DNA of 64,000 bases. Source: Rhodanobacteraceae bacterium (GTDB lineage Bacteria; Pseudomonadota; Gammaproteobacteria; Xanthomonadales; Rhodanobacteraceae). A program made the position numbers and the translations under genes. The stretch is from assembly GCA_009996615.1 (NCBI GenBank), contig JAACZU010000006.1, forward strand, positions 62,001 through 126,000. The letters are read 5' to 3'. The notes below the pieces were generated by a model that was given only the letters and a program-made list of their open reading frames with translations, did not search any database and was not told the DNA's origin. Position 1 is the first letter of the stretch. Every line of letters starts with the position of its first letter. Shown here in pieces: positions 32,041 to 40,613 of this stretch.

Positions 32041-32739
32041 ATGAACCTGCTAGCGATCGAAACCGCCACCGAATCCTGTTCCGTCGCCGTGCTCGCCGGC
32101 GAGCGCCTCGTCGCACGCAGCGAACTGGCGCCGCGCCGGCACGCCGAACTCGTGCTGCCGATGTGCGAGGCCGTGCTGGCCGAGGCCGGCCTTAGCCGGC
32201 GCGCGCTCGATGCGCTGGCGGTCGGCTGCGGCCCCGGCGCGTTCACCGGCGTGCGCCTGGCGGTGTCGGCCGCGCAGGGCATCGCGCTGGCACTGGCGAT
32301 CCCGGTGGTGCCGGTGTCGTCGCTGGCCGCGCTGGCGATGCAGGCGCCGGACGACGACGCGGCGATCCTCGCCGTGATCGACGCGCGCATGGGCGAGCTC
32401 TATGCCGGCGCGTTCCGCCGCGGCGCCGATGGGCTGGTCGAGCCGATCGGCGAGGAATCGGTCGGCACGGCGGAGCAGCTGGCGCTGCCGCCGGCGCCGG
32501 CGTGGAACGTCGTCGGCAGCGGCTGGGCCAGCTACGGCGATGCGCTCACCGCGCGCCTGCCGGCACCGCCGCGCTGGGTCGACGGCGCGCGCTATCCGCA
32601 GGCGGTCGACGTCGCACGCCTGGCGGCGCCGCTCGCGCGCGCCGGCCGCGGCATCGCGCCCGAACGCCTGCAGCCGGTCTACCTGCGCGACCGCGTCGCG
32701 CTGACGCTGGCCGAGCAGCGCGCCGGCGAGCGGCTCTGA
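32041..32739 (+). CDS. tsaB: tRNA t6A biosynthesis protein TsaB
   Basis: A 232-aa ASKHA-fold protein that forms the TsaBD complex for N6-threonylcarbamoyladenosine at A37 of ANN-decoding tRNAs. Motifs: MNLLAIETATESCSVAVLAG, the conserved RRHAELVLPM, and VGCGPGAFTGVRLAVSAAQG. The C-terminal domain ends LQPVYLRDRVAL. It lies divergently next to the HhH gene. Downstream, 67 bases later, begins an oxygenase gene with its own site. Confidence 0.95.
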   Translation: MNLLAIETATESCSVAVLAGERLVARSELAPRRHAELVLPMCEAVLAEAGLSRRALDALAVGCGPGAFTGVRLAVSAAQGIALALAIPVVPVSSLAALAMQAPDDDAAILAVIDARMGELYAGAFRRGADGLVEPIGEESVGTAEQLALPPAPAWNVVGSGWASYGDALTARLPAPPRWVDGARYPQAVDVARLAAPLARAGRGIAPERLQPVYLRDRVALTLAEQRAGERL

Positions 32740-32805
32740 GCCTCGCCTCGATCACTGTACGAAAGCGCTCCGTATAATCCGGCGTTTTCCTCGCGGAGAA
32801 CCTCG

Positions 32806-34068
32806 ATGGCGGTCATCGCTCCAGACGTGCTGCGGCGCGCAGACGAATTCGGGCAGCAGTTCGCCGCGGCGCAGCCGTTCCGCCACATCGCGATCGCGGA
32901 TTTCCTCGACCGCGCGCTGTGCGAGCGGCTGCTGGCCGACTTCCCGTCGTTCGAGGCGCGCCACGCGCTCAACGAGATGGGCGAGGTTGGCGGCAAGGCC
33001 GTGCGCATGGACGTGCGCGACATTTCCGACAGCTACCGCGAACTGGACCGTTACCTGCAGAGCGAGGAATTCCTCGGCTTCGTCTCGCGCGTGACCGGCA
33101 TCCCGGATCTGCTCTACGACCCCGACTACGTCGGTGGCGGCACGCACGAGAACCGCCACGGGCAGGGCCTGGACGCGCACGTCGACTTCAACTACCACCC
33201 GCGCACGCGCTGGCACCGCCGGCTCAACCTGATCGTGTACTTCAACCACGACTGGGACGAGGCTTGGGGCGGCGCGCTCGAGCTGCATGCCGATCCGTGG
33301 AACGCGGCCGCGAACCGGATCGAACGCATCGCGCCGACGTTCAACACCTGCGCGATCTTCGAGACGACCGAAACCTCGTGGCACGGCTTCGCGGCGATCG
33401 CGCTGCCGCCCGCGCAGGCGCAGCGCTCGCGCAAGTCGTTCGCGATCTACCTGTACACGCGCGAGCGGCCGGCCGAACAGACCGCGCCGCCGCACGCGAC
33501 GATCTACGTGCCGGAGGCGATGCCCGCGCACCTGCAGGCGGGACACACGCTCGACGACGGCGACGTGCGCGACCTGACGCAGCGCTTCACGCGCCTGCGC
33601 ACGCAGCTGCGCTACCTGTATGAGCGCGAGAAGCACTTCGGTGCGCAGATCGCCGCACTCGAGCGCGCGATCGACGAGGCGCGCGCGGCGCAGCGGCTCG
33701 AGCTGCAGGGCTACGCGACCCAGCCGGAAGGCGTGCAGGGCCTGTGGCCGGACGGCTGGTGCGGCACCGACCTGCGCGCCGTGTTCGTACCGACGCGCGC
33801 GGTGCGCGGCCTCGAGCTCGAACTGTGGGCGCCGCCGCAACTCGGCAGCGCACAGGAGGTGCGCATCGAGCTCGGCGGCGACGGCTACACGCAGGCACTG
33901 CGCCCGGGCCTGCGCACGCCGGTGCGCCTGCGCCTGCGCGCGCGCGCCGGCGAGCCGGTCACGCTGGCGATCCGTGCCGCGCGCAGCTGGACGCCGGCGG
34001 CCGACGGCAGCTCCGGCGACGAGCGCGCGCTGGCGTTCCGCATTCTCGGCGCCGTGCTGGAGCACTGA
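32806..34068 (+). CDS. 2OG-Fe(II) oxygenase with C-terminal sandwich domain
   Basis: A 420-aa protein. The double-stranded beta-helix domain (about 1-225) carries the metal triad HVD in GLDAHVDFNYHPRTRWHRRL and the distal His in ETSWHGFAA, with Arg in RSRKSFAIYLYTRERP for 2-oxoglutarate. A coiled-coil region (about 250-295) and a predicted beta-sandwich of about 115 residues follow (LELELWAPPQLGSAQEVRIE). The core matches the second oxygenase at 36926 over its whole length, including GGGTHENR. I infer a role in modifying a cell-surface glycan or peptide, from the neighbourhood only; no substrate is known. GGAG lies about 8 bases before the start. Confidence 0.85.
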   Translation: MAVIAPDVLRRADEFGQQFAAAQPFRHIAIADFLDRALCERLLADFPSFEARHALNEMGEVGGKAVRMDVRDISDSYRELDRYLQSEEFLGFVSRVTGIPDLLYDPDYVGGGTHENRHGQGLDAHVDFNYHPRTRWHRRLNLIVYFNHDWDEAWGGALELHADPWNAAANRIERIAPTFNTCAIFETTETSWHGFAAIALPPAQAQRSRKSFAIYLYTRERPAEQTAPPHATIYVPEAMPAHLQAGHTLDDGDVRDLTQRFTRLRTQLRYLYEREKHFGAQIAALERAIDEARAAQRLELQGYATQPEGVQGLWPDGWCGTDLRAVFVPTRAVRGLELELWAPPQLGSAQEVRIELGGDGYTQALRPGLRTPVRLRLRARAGEPVTLAIRAARSWTPAADGSSGDERALAFRILGAVLEH

Positions 34069-34087
34069 CTCGGCGCGTGGTTCCTTC

Positions 34088-34165
34088 GTAGGAGCCCACC
34101 CTGTGGGCGACCTGACGCTGCGCGACCAAAGTCGCCCACTGGTCGCGCACAGGCTGCGCTCCTAC
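34088..34165. repeat. REP-like palindrome, GTAGGAGCG family (copy 3)
   Basis: Arms at 34088-34112 (GTAGGAGCCCACCCTGTGGG and on) and 34141-34165 (GGTCGCGCACAGGCTGCGCTC and on), in the convergent gap between the oxygenase gene and the SGNH-like gene. Confidence 0.85.
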
Positions 34166-34190
34166 GACTTGGCGTGTACCGGCACCGGCA

Positions 34191-35333
34191 TCAACGCGCG
34201 AGCGTGTCGCCGCCGGCGTACAGCGCATCCTCGAGCTGTGGCAGCAGCCAGCGTGTGAAGCGTTCGCGTCCGGCCGCGTTCTGGTGATAGAAGTCAAAGA
34301 ACGCCGCGCAGCCGGCGTCGGCGTCCTCGTCGAAGAACGTGGTGCCGTCGATCAGGCGGATGCGGCCCTCGTCGACCAGCGGCTGCAGCACCGACAGCGT
34401 CCACGCGTGCTGGCCGCGCGCGAGCACCTGCGTCCACACGCGCGGCGTCGGCATCAGCACGACCACCGGCGCGCGCGGCCATGTGAGCGCGCGCAGCTTT
34501 GCGCGCACCTGGTCGCGCGTGCGGGCCAGCACGTCGGGCAGCGGCGACTGCGCGAGCCACGCGTCGACGCTGTCACGCCCGCTGGCCATGCCGCGCAGCC
34601 GCGCGCACTGGTTGCGCAGGCCGTCGGCCTGCGGCGTGGCGCTGGCGTCGACGCGGTCGCAGGCGGCGAGAGTGTCGATGCCGAATGCGCACATGTCGCC
34701 GGCATGTTCGGCGTTGCCGAACAGGATGTGCTCGGTCGTGCGGTTGCGCGCATACCAGTCCAGCGAGTCCAGCCGGGCGGACGGGTTGCGCAGGAAGTCC
34801 TGGATGTCCTCGCGCCAGCCGAACAGCGCCGACCAGGCGCCGTAGCTGGCGAGGTCGTCGCGCGCGAACGGCACGTGCGCGGCCATCTGCGGGATGTCGG
34901 CCAGGTGATGGAACGGGTAGACGATGCCGAGCTCGTAGCTGCCGTTGCCGGCATACAGGAAGTCGTCGATCGCCAGCGCGATGACGCCGCCTTGCAGTTC
35001 TGGGCGTCGCCGCGCCAGCCAGCGCGTCAGCACGCCGATCGTCATCCAGTGCGAGCCGGGCATGCTCGCGTTGGCGTGCACGAGGCCGTGCCGCCGCGCT
35101 TCGGCCGCGAGCAGTGCATGGTCGAGGCCGTACTCGGGGCGCGAGCTGCCGAGCGTGACGAAGTCGAGCCGCGCGATGGCCGGATCGCTGAGCGCGCGCT
35201 TGGTGCGCACGCTGACGCCGGCATGGCTGGCCGGTCGCGCCAGCGGTTCCCACACGCCGGCCTGGAACAATGCCTCGACCGCGAGCACGAGCAGCAGCGG
35301 GGCGAGCAGGAGGGCGACGGTGCGGATGCGCAT
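34191..35333 (-). CDS. SGNH-hydrolase-like partner of an MBOAT acyltransferase
   Basis: A 380-aa protein with an N-terminal membrane helix (VALLLAPLLLVLAVEALFQA) and a long extracytoplasmic domain. A block-I-like LDFVTLGSSRPEYGLD (GSS in place of GDS), ASMPGSHWMTIGVL, and a C-terminal DFYHQNAAGRERFTRW (DxxH, block V) fit the AlgX/DltD-like SGNH partners of MBOAT proteins. The pair O-acylates an exported polymer. Translation is coupled to the MBOAT gene: its ATG (35333) overlaps the MBOAT stop by one base. Confidence 0.75.
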   Translation of the reverse strand: MRIRTVALLLAPLLLVLAVEALFQAGVWEPLARPASHAGVSVRTKRALSDPAIARLDFVTLGSSRPEYGLDHALLAAEARRHGLVHANASMPGSHWMTIGVLTRWLARRRPELQGGVIALAIDDFLYAGNGSYELGIVYPFHHLADIPQMAAHVPFARDDLASYGAWSALFGWREDIQDFLRNPSARLDSLDWYARNRTTEHILFGNAEHAGDMCAFGIDTLAACDRVDASATPQADGLRNQCARLRGMASGRDSVDAWLAQSPLPDVLARTRDQVRAKLRALTWPRAPVVVLMPTPRVWTQVLARGQHAWTLSVLQPLVDEGRIRLIDGTTFFDEDADAGCAAFFDFYHQNAAGRERFTRWLLPQLEDALYAGGDTLAR

Positions 35334-36736
35334 CAGAACTGGAAATAGATGAAGGGCGCCGTCGTCGCCGGCGCGAACCAGATCATCAGCAGCAGCGCCG
35401 CCGCGACGGCGCTGGCGAACAGCGGACCGTCGCTGGCGGCGATGCGCTCCTTGAGGCGGCCGTGCGCGCCGAGCAGTTGCGCCGCGAACAGCGCCGCCAG
35501 CACCAGCGCGAGATCGAGGTGGCGCTCGGCGACGAATTCGCTCAACGACGGATGGGCCAGATTGCCGAGCACGGCGAGGCTCTGCCCGAGGCCTTGCGCG
35601 CGGAAGAAGATCCACGCGAGGCAGACGAGGTGGAAGGTCACCAGCGTGCGCAGCATGCGCGCGGGCCAATGCCCGGCATGCCACCACGCGAAGCGCGCCA
35701 GCACGGCGCGTTCGAACACGAGGTAGCCGCCGTGCAGGCCGCCCCAAATCACGAAGTTCCAGCTCGCGCCATGCCACAGGCCGCCGAGCAGCATCGTCAG
35801 CAGCAGGTTCGCGTAGGTGCGCGCGGTGCCGCCGCGGTTGCCGCCGAGCGCGATGTAGAGGTAGTCGCGCAGCCAGCGCGACAGCGTCATGTGCCAGCGT
35901 CGCCAGAACTCCTGCAGGCTCTGCGCCGCATACGGATAGTCGAAGTTCTTCGGGAAGCGGATGCCGAGCAGCAGCGCGCAGCCGATCGCGATGTCGGTAT
36001 AGCCGGAAAAGTCGCAGTAGATCTGGAACGCGAACGCGTACACCGCCAGCAGCGTGTCCCAGAAGCCGTGTGCGGCGGGCTGGTCGAACACCGCGTCGAC
36101 GACCGGCGCGAGGTTGTCGGCAAACACCAGCTTCTTCAGGTAGCCGAGCACGATCAGCACCAGCGCGCGGCGCACGTCGGCGAAGTCGATGCGCTGGTCA
36201 CCGTCCAGTTCGGCGAAGAACTCGCGCGCGCGCACGATCGGACCGGCCTCGAGCTGCGGGAAGAACGCGACCGCGAGCGCGTAGTCGAGCAGGTTGCGCC
36301 GCGGCGGCAGCTCGCCGCGGTAGACGTCGATCGTGTAGGACAGGCTCTGGAACGTGTAGAACGAGATGCCGACCGGCAGCAGCAGGTCGATCGGCGTGAG
36401 GTGGAACGCGCTGCCGACTGCGGCCGCGCCGCCGTTGAGCGTGTCGATCAGCCAGTTGGCGTACTTGAACACCGCCAGGAAGCCGAGATTGACGACCACG
36501 CTGAAGATCACCAGCCGGCGCGGGTGCGCGCTGCGCGGCAGGCGCAGGCCGATCGCGTAGTCGACCACGGTCGAGAACCAGATCAGCAGCAGGTAATGCC
36601 ACTCCCACTGGCCGTAGAAGTAGTAGCTGGCCGCCAGCAGCATCAGCTTCTGCGCGACCGGCCAGCGCTTCAGTGGCTGGTTCAGCGCCAGCACGACGAC
36701 GAAGAAGACGACGAAATGCAGCGAGTTGAACAGCAT
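35333..36736 (-). CDS. MBOAT-family O-acyltransferase (AlgI/DltB-like)
   Basis: A 467-aa inner-membrane protein with about ten helices: MLFNSLHFVVFFVVVLALNQ, then LLPVGISFYTFQSLSYTIDV, FPQLEAGPIVRAREFF, FCDFSGYTDIAIG-like region, WRRWHMTLSRWLRDYLYI, and the active-site His in LLGGLWHGASWNFVIWGGLH. These motifs are those of AlgI/PatA/DltB proteins, which pass acyl groups across the membrane for transfer by an SGNH partner, the next gene. The acceptor polymer cannot be told from the sequence. No alg or dlt genes lie nearby. Confidence 0.92.
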   Translation of the reverse strand: MLFNSLHFVVFFVVVLALNQPLKRWPVAQKLMLLAASYYFYGQWEWHYLLLIWFSTVVDYAIGLRLPRSAHPRRLVIFSVVVNLGFLAVFKYANWLIDTLNGGAAAVGSAFHLTPIDLLLPVGISFYTFQSLSYTIDVYRGELPPRRNLLDYALAVAFFPQLEAGPIVRAREFFAELDGDQRIDFADVRRALVLIVLGYLKKLVFADNLAPVVDAVFDQPAAHGFWDTLLAVYAFAFQIYCDFSGYTDIAIGCALLLGIRFPKNFDYPYAAQSLQEFWRRWHMTLSRWLRDYLYIALGGNRGGTARTYANLLLTMLLGGLWHGASWNFVIWGGLHGGYLVFERAVLARFAWWHAGHWPARMLRTLVTFHLVCLAWIFFRAQGLGQSLAVLGNLAHPSLSEFVAERHLDLALVLAALFAAQLLGAHGRLKERIAASDGPLFASAVAAALLLMIWFAPATTAPFIYFQF

Positions 36737-36749
36737 CAGCGTGGACCCA

Positions 36750-36899
36750 TCACGCGTCCGGCACGCGCACGCACTGCGCCGGCACGAGGCCGGCGCGGCA
36801 GTGGCGTTCGCCGTGGTACGGGCGCTTGCGCAGCATGCCGCGGCAGGGTGTCAGCGCGCGGCGCGGCGTGATCCAGGCGGGTTCATGCGGAACGGACAT
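36750..36899 (-). CDS. Small basic peptide, 49 aa, upstream of MBOAT gene
   Basis: ATG at 36899 with AGGAG about 11 bases upstream. The product is 49 residues, Arg/Pro/Cys-rich: MSVPHEPAWITPRRALTPCR then GMLRKRPYHGERHC and a C-terminal QCVRVPDA. It fills the 189-base gap between the second oxygenase and the MBOAT gene, in the same direction. The three Cys and the ribosome site argue for a real gene; its small size and high GC argue against. I recognise no family. If expressed, it could be a substrate for the flanking oxygenase or acyltransferase pair, which is speculation. Confidence 0.4.
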   Translation of the reverse strand: MSVPHEPAWITPRRALTPCRGMLRKRPYHGERHCRAGLVPAQCVRVPDA

Positions 36900-36925
36900 C
36901 GGCGACACACTCCTGTGTGCAAAGG

Positions 36926-37876
36926 CTATTGCCGCCGCAGCTGCGCCAGCGCGCGCGCGGCGAAGTAGCGCAGGCGGCCGAGGCGGCCGCGGCGCAGCGC
37001 CTCCTGCGCCTGGCCGAGCTGGCGGGTCAGGTCGGCGACGTCGCGGTACAGGCGCTGGTTGTGCTGGTCGCGGCGCGCGAGCAGCACGCGCAGTTCCTCG
37101 ACGTCGGCCTCGGCCAGCGTCAGGCCGGGGCGGAAGCGCTCGGGCAGCGGGCGATCGACGTAGATCGTCGAGTGCGTGTCGGCCAGTTCCTCGACCGGGC
37201 GCTCGCGCGTGTAGAAGTACAGCGCGATCGAGCGGCGCGTCAGGTCCTTGCGCGCGTCCGGCAGCGTGATGCGGCTGAAGCCGTGCCAGCTCCATTCGGT
37301 GGTCTCGAAGATCACGCAGCGATTGAACAGCGGCGTGACCAGGCGCACCTGGTCGTCGCGCGAGCGCGGATCGGAATGCAGCTCGAGCGAGCCGCCCCAG
37401 GCATCGTCCCAGTCGTGGTTGAGGTAGACGATCAGGTTGAGCCGGCGGTGCCAGTTCTCGAGCGGGTGGCGGTTGAAATCCACGTGCGCATCGAGGTCCT
37501 GGCCCTCGCGGTTCTCGTGCGTGCCGCCGCCGAAGTAGTGCGGGTCGTACAGCAGGTCCGGCACGCCGGTCAGGCGGCTGACCAGGTCGAGGAACGCGCG
37601 CGACTGGATCAGGTCGTCGAGCGCCGCATACGGCGCGCCGAGCTCGCGGATGCGCTCGACGGTCGACTTGCCGCCGAGTTCGCCGGCCTCGTTGCGCGCG
37701 TTGCCGCGCTCGAACGGCGGGAAGTCGGCGAGCAGTTGCGCGGCGTAGTCGGCGGCGAAGAAGTCGTCGATGACGACGTGGCGGAACGGCTCGCGCCGCG
37801 CGAACGCGGCGGCGTGGCGGTCGGCGTCGGCGAGGACGCGCGGATCGAGCAGGGTGGACAGGTCGGCAGGGTGCAT
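36926..37876 (-). CDS. 2OG-Fe(II) oxygenase, paralogue of the gene at 32806
   Basis: A 316-aa protein: the double-stranded beta-helix core with HVD in DLDAHVDFNRHPLENWHRRL, the distal His in WSWHGFSR, and Arg in TRRSIALYFYTRERP. A C-terminal coiled-coil segment follows (ARRDQHNQRLYRDVADLTRQ). Long stretches match the oxygenase at 32806 (GGGTHENR; NLIVYLNHDWDDAWGGSLEL), but the C-terminal sandwich is absent. It heads a minus-strand group with the small peptide, MBOAT and SGNH genes. It is upstream-adjacent to the EI gene on the same strand, with 119 bases between. Confidence 0.85.
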   Translation of the reverse strand: MHPADLSTLLDPRVLADADRHAAAFARREPFRHVVIDDFFAADYAAQLLADFPPFERGNARNEAGELGGKSTVERIRELGAPYAALDDLIQSRAFLDLVSRLTGVPDLLYDPHYFGGGTHENREGQDLDAHVDFNRHPLENWHRRLNLIVYLNHDWDDAWGGSLELHSDPRSRDDQVRLVTPLFNRCVIFETTEWSWHGFSRITLPDARKDLTRRSIALYFYTRERPVEELADTHSTIYVDRPLPERFRPGLTLAEADVEELRVLLARRDQHNQRLYRDVADLTRQLGQAQEALRRGRLGRLRYFAARALAQLRRQ

Positions 37877-37995
37877 CCGCCGATGATGCCATGCAGGCGC
37901 GTCGCGGTGCGTGCGGCGCGATCACGATCAGGAAAGGAGCGACGATGGCCTTGGCAGGGGCAGCTTCAACCGCGATGCCTTTCAGCCCTTGGCCG

Positions 37996-39729
37996 TCAGG
38001 CCCTACGCAGCTTGTCCAGCGTGCGGCCGATGCGCTCGCGCGTCGGTGCGCGCAGCAGCGTCCTGGCGTGCGCGCGCAGCGCGCCGAAGTCGAGCGCGTT
38101 GATCTCCTCGCGCACTTCCAGCAGCACGCCCGGATGCATGCTCAGGTCGGTCAGGCCGAGCGCGAGCAGCAGCGCGGTGTAGCGGCGGTCGCCGGCCATC
38201 TCGCCGCACAGCGTGACGCGGCGGCGCGCGCGCTGGGCGACCGCGATCGTGTGCGCGATCAGCTTCAGCACGGCCGGGTGCAGAGGATCGTACAGGTTGG
38301 CCAGCTGGTCGTTGTTGCGGTCGACCGCGAGCGTGTACTGCACGAGGTCGTTGGTGCCGATCGCGACGAAGTCGAGCGCGCGGATCATGCCGGTCAGCGC
38401 GATCGCCGCGGCCGGCACCTCGATCATCGCGCCGAGTTCGACCTGCCAAGGGATCTCGTAGCCCGCCGAGCGCAGGTCGCGCGCACACTCGGCCAGCATG
38501 CGTCGCACCGCAACCATCTCCTCGGCGGCGCAGACCATCGGCACCAGGATGCGCACGGGACCGTAGCTGGCCGCGCGCAGGATCGCGCGCAGCTGCATCG
38601 ACAGCAGCTGCGGCCGGCGCAGCGACAGGCGCACGCCGCGCACGCCCAGTGCCGGGTTCTCCTCGTCGTCGAGCACCAGGCCGCTGGCATCGGCCTTGTC
38701 GGCGCCGAGGTCGAGCGTGCGGATCGTCACCGGCAGGCCACCCATGCCGAGCACGAGGTCGCGGTAGGCGAGGAACTGCTCCTCCTCGCCGGGCAGCTCC
38801 TTGCGCTGCAGGAACAGGAATTCGGTGCGGTACAGGCCGACGCCGGCGGCGCCGAGCGCGCGCGCCTGCGCGACGTCCTCGGTCGACTCGGCGTTCGCAT
38901 GCAGCGCGATCGCCACGCCGTCGCGCGTGCGCGTGTCGGCCTCGCGCAGCAGCGCCAGGCGCTTGCCCTTCTGCGCGTTCTCGCGCTGCCAGGCGCGGTA
39001 GCGCGCGATGTCCGGGGCGGCCGGATGCACGACGACCTCGCCGTGCTCGCCGTCGATCAGGACCAGGTCGTCGTCCTGGATCTGCGCCAGCGCCTCGTGC
39101 GCGGCGACGACCATCGGCAGGCGCAGCGAGCGCGCAAGGATCGCACTGTGCGAAACCTGGCTGCCGGAGGTCAGCACCACGCCGAGCACGCCGCGCTCGG
39201 CCAGCGGCACCAGCTCGGACGGCGCCACCGTGTCGCTGATCAGGATCTCGCCGACGCGCGCGGCGAGGCGGCGCTCCTCGCGGCTCGACTCGCGCACCAG
39301 GCCGGCCTGCACGCGCGCGATGACGTGCTCGATGTCCTCCTTGCGGCTGCGCAGGTAGGGATCGTCCATCGCTTCGAACACCGCCACGAGGCGGTCGCGC
39401 TGCATCTGCAGCGCCGCGCTGGCGCGGTAGCGGCCCTTGCGGATCAGGTCGTAGATGCCGGCGGTCAGCTCGCGGTCGGCCAGCATCAGGCTGTGCGCGT
39501 CGATGAACTCGGCCACCTCGCGCGCCATGGTGCCGTGCAGCTTGTCGCGCAGGTCCTGCAGTTCCTCGCGCGCGGCGAGGATCGCGCGGCGCAGGCGCTC
39601 GAGCTCTTCTTCGACCTCGCCCTCGGCCAGCGGGCGCTCGTCGACGAGATAGCGGCTCGGCTGCTCCAGGCGTGCGCGCCCGAGCGCCATGCCGCGCGAT
39701 GCGCCACCTCCGGTCAGTACGAGTCGCAC
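37996..39729 (-). CDS. ptsI: PTS phosphotransferase enzyme I
   Basis: A 577-aa EI that takes phosphate from PEP and passes it to HPr. The phospho-His is in TSGSQVSHSAILARSLRLPM (about residue 193), with LGVRGVRLSLRRPQLLSMQL, GTNDLVQYTLAVDRNNDQL, and TLCGEMAGD with the catalytic Cys at the C-terminal barrel. The start seems to be a GTG at 39729 (MRLVLTGGGASRG). There is no N-terminal GAF domain, so it is EI proper and not PtsP. HPr is 27 bases upstream. No sugar permease (EIIBC) is visible in the cluster, pointing to a regulatory role. Confidence 0.95.
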   Translation of the reverse strand: MRLVLTGGGASRGMALGRARLEQPSRYLVDERPLAEGEVEEELERLRRAILAAREELQDLRDKLHGTMAREVAEFIDAHSLMLADRELTAGIYDLIRKGRYRASAALQMQRDRLVAVFEAMDDPYLRSRKEDIEHVIARVQAGLVRESSREERRLAARVGEILISDTVAPSELVPLAERGVLGVVLTSGSQVSHSAILARSLRLPMVVAAHEALAQIQDDDLVLIDGEHGEVVVHPAAPDIARYRAWQRENAQKGKRLALLREADTRTRDGVAIALHANAESTEDVAQARALGAAGVGLYRTEFLFLQRKELPGEEEQFLAYRDLVLGMGGLPVTIRTLDLGADKADASGLVLDDEENPALGVRGVRLSLRRPQLLSMQLRAILRAASYGPVRILVPMVCAAEEMVAVRRMLAECARDLRSAGYEIPWQVELGAMIEVPAAAIALTGMIRALDFVAIGTNDLVQYTLAVDRNNDQLANLYDPLHPAVLKLIAHTIAVAQRARRRVTLCGEMAGDRRYTALLLALGLTDLSMHPGVLLEVREEINALDFGALRAHARTLLRAPTRERIGRTLDKLRRA

Positions 39730-39756
39730 GCCTCTGCGGGCCTCCGTCGTGTCGGG

Positions 39757-40026
39757 TTACTGGCCTTCGTCGAACTTGCGCTCGAACAGGTCGACCATCG
39801 CCGCCATCGCCTCGGCCTCGTCGACGCCGTCGGTGCGCAGCGTCACCGGCGTGCCGAGGCCGGCCGCCAGCATCATCACGCCCATGATGCTCTTGGCGTT
39901 GACTTCCTTGCCGCGGCAGACGATGAACGCGCTGGCCTGGAAGCCGTGCAGCGCCTGCACGAGCTTGGCCGAGGCGCGCGCGTGCAGGCCGAGGCGGTTG
40001 CTGATCGTGATGTCCCTTTCGAGCAT
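39757..40026 (-). CDS. ptsH: PTS phosphocarrier protein HPr
   Basis: An 89-aa protein: MLERDITISNRLGLHARASAKL with the phospho-His (residue 16), and the regulatory Ser in NAKSIMGVMMLAAG (near residue 47) that HprK would phosphorylate. The presence of hprK in the same cluster fits a Ser-regulated HPr. It lies between the EIIA gene and ptsI, same strand. Confidence 0.96.
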   Translation of the reverse strand: MLERDITISNRLGLHARASAKLVQALHGFQASAFIVCRGKEVNAKSIMGVMMLAAGLGTPVTLRTDGVDEAEAMAAMVDLFERKFDEGQ

Positions 40027-40078
40027 GGTGTCCTGTTCGCCGGTTCGGGTTTCGAGGATGCGGCCGCCGCGCCGCGGG

Positions 40079-40474
40079 TCAAGTGGGGGTGTCGACGACG
40101 ATGCCGCCGCGGCCGCCGCTGGCGGCGGTCTGCGCCAGCTCGTCGAGCGACTGCTCGGGGTAGTTCAGCACGCGCAGCAGCATCGGCAGGTTCAGGCCGG
40201 ACACGCAGTGCATGCGCACGCCCAGCCCCGGCAGGCGCTGGGCGATGTTGCACGGCGTCGCGCCGTACAGGTCCGACAGCACCAGCACGCCATCGCCGCG
40301 GTCGAGCGTGCGCGCGCGCGCCGCGGCCGTGCGCAGCATCTGCTCGGGGTCGGCGTCGGCGGCGATCTCCTGCACCGCCAGCGGCAGCGGCAGCCGCCCG
40401 AGCACGTGGTGCGCCGCCCCGACCAGCGCCGCGCCCATCGCCTCGTGCGTCATCAAGAGCACGCCGACGGTCAT
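40079..40474 (-). CDS. PTS EIIA component, mannose family
   Basis: A 131-aa EIIA-Man type domain: MTVGVLLMTHEAMGAALVGA with the phospho-His (about residue 10), then VLVLSDLYGATPCNIAQRLP. The EIIB and EIIC partners are absent, so it probably signals rather than transports sugar, as in other proteobacterial regulatory PTS. Unlike most genes behind a heptamer element, it retains a clear Shine-Dalgarno sequence (GGAGG, 6 bases upstream). rapZ lies upstream on the same strand. Confidence 0.92.
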   Translation of the reverse strand: MTVGVLLMTHEAMGAALVGAAHHVLGRLPLPLAVQEIAADADPEQMLRTAAARARTLDRGDGVLVLSDLYGATPCNIAQRLPGLGVRMHCVSGLNLPMLLRVLNYPEQSLDELAQTAASGGRGGIVVDTPT

Positions 40475-40613
40475 GGCGCGCCTCCGGTGCGCGGGAATCG
40501 GGAATCGGGAATCGGGAATCGTCGCAGGCACGCTTCGACGGCGCGGAGGTCTTCGGCGAAGCGCGAGACGCTCTTCCGATTCTCCATTCCCGATTCCCGA
40601 TTCCCGGCTCTCA
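40475..40613. repeat. Paired G-rich heptamer element between rapZ and the EIIA gene
   Basis: On the coding (minus) strand a G-rich arm (plus 40576-40607) follows the rapZ stop and a C-rich arm (plus 40493-40521, four tandem GGGAATC on plus) precedes the EIIA ribosome site. The interior of about 55 bases has no gene. Confidence 0.9.

Noticed and set aside
40493..40521. Tandem heptamers as a CRISPR array or phase-variable tract
   Set aside because: Units are 7 bases without spacers, so not CRISPR. The arm lies outside coding sequence, and nothing shows length variation from a single sequence.
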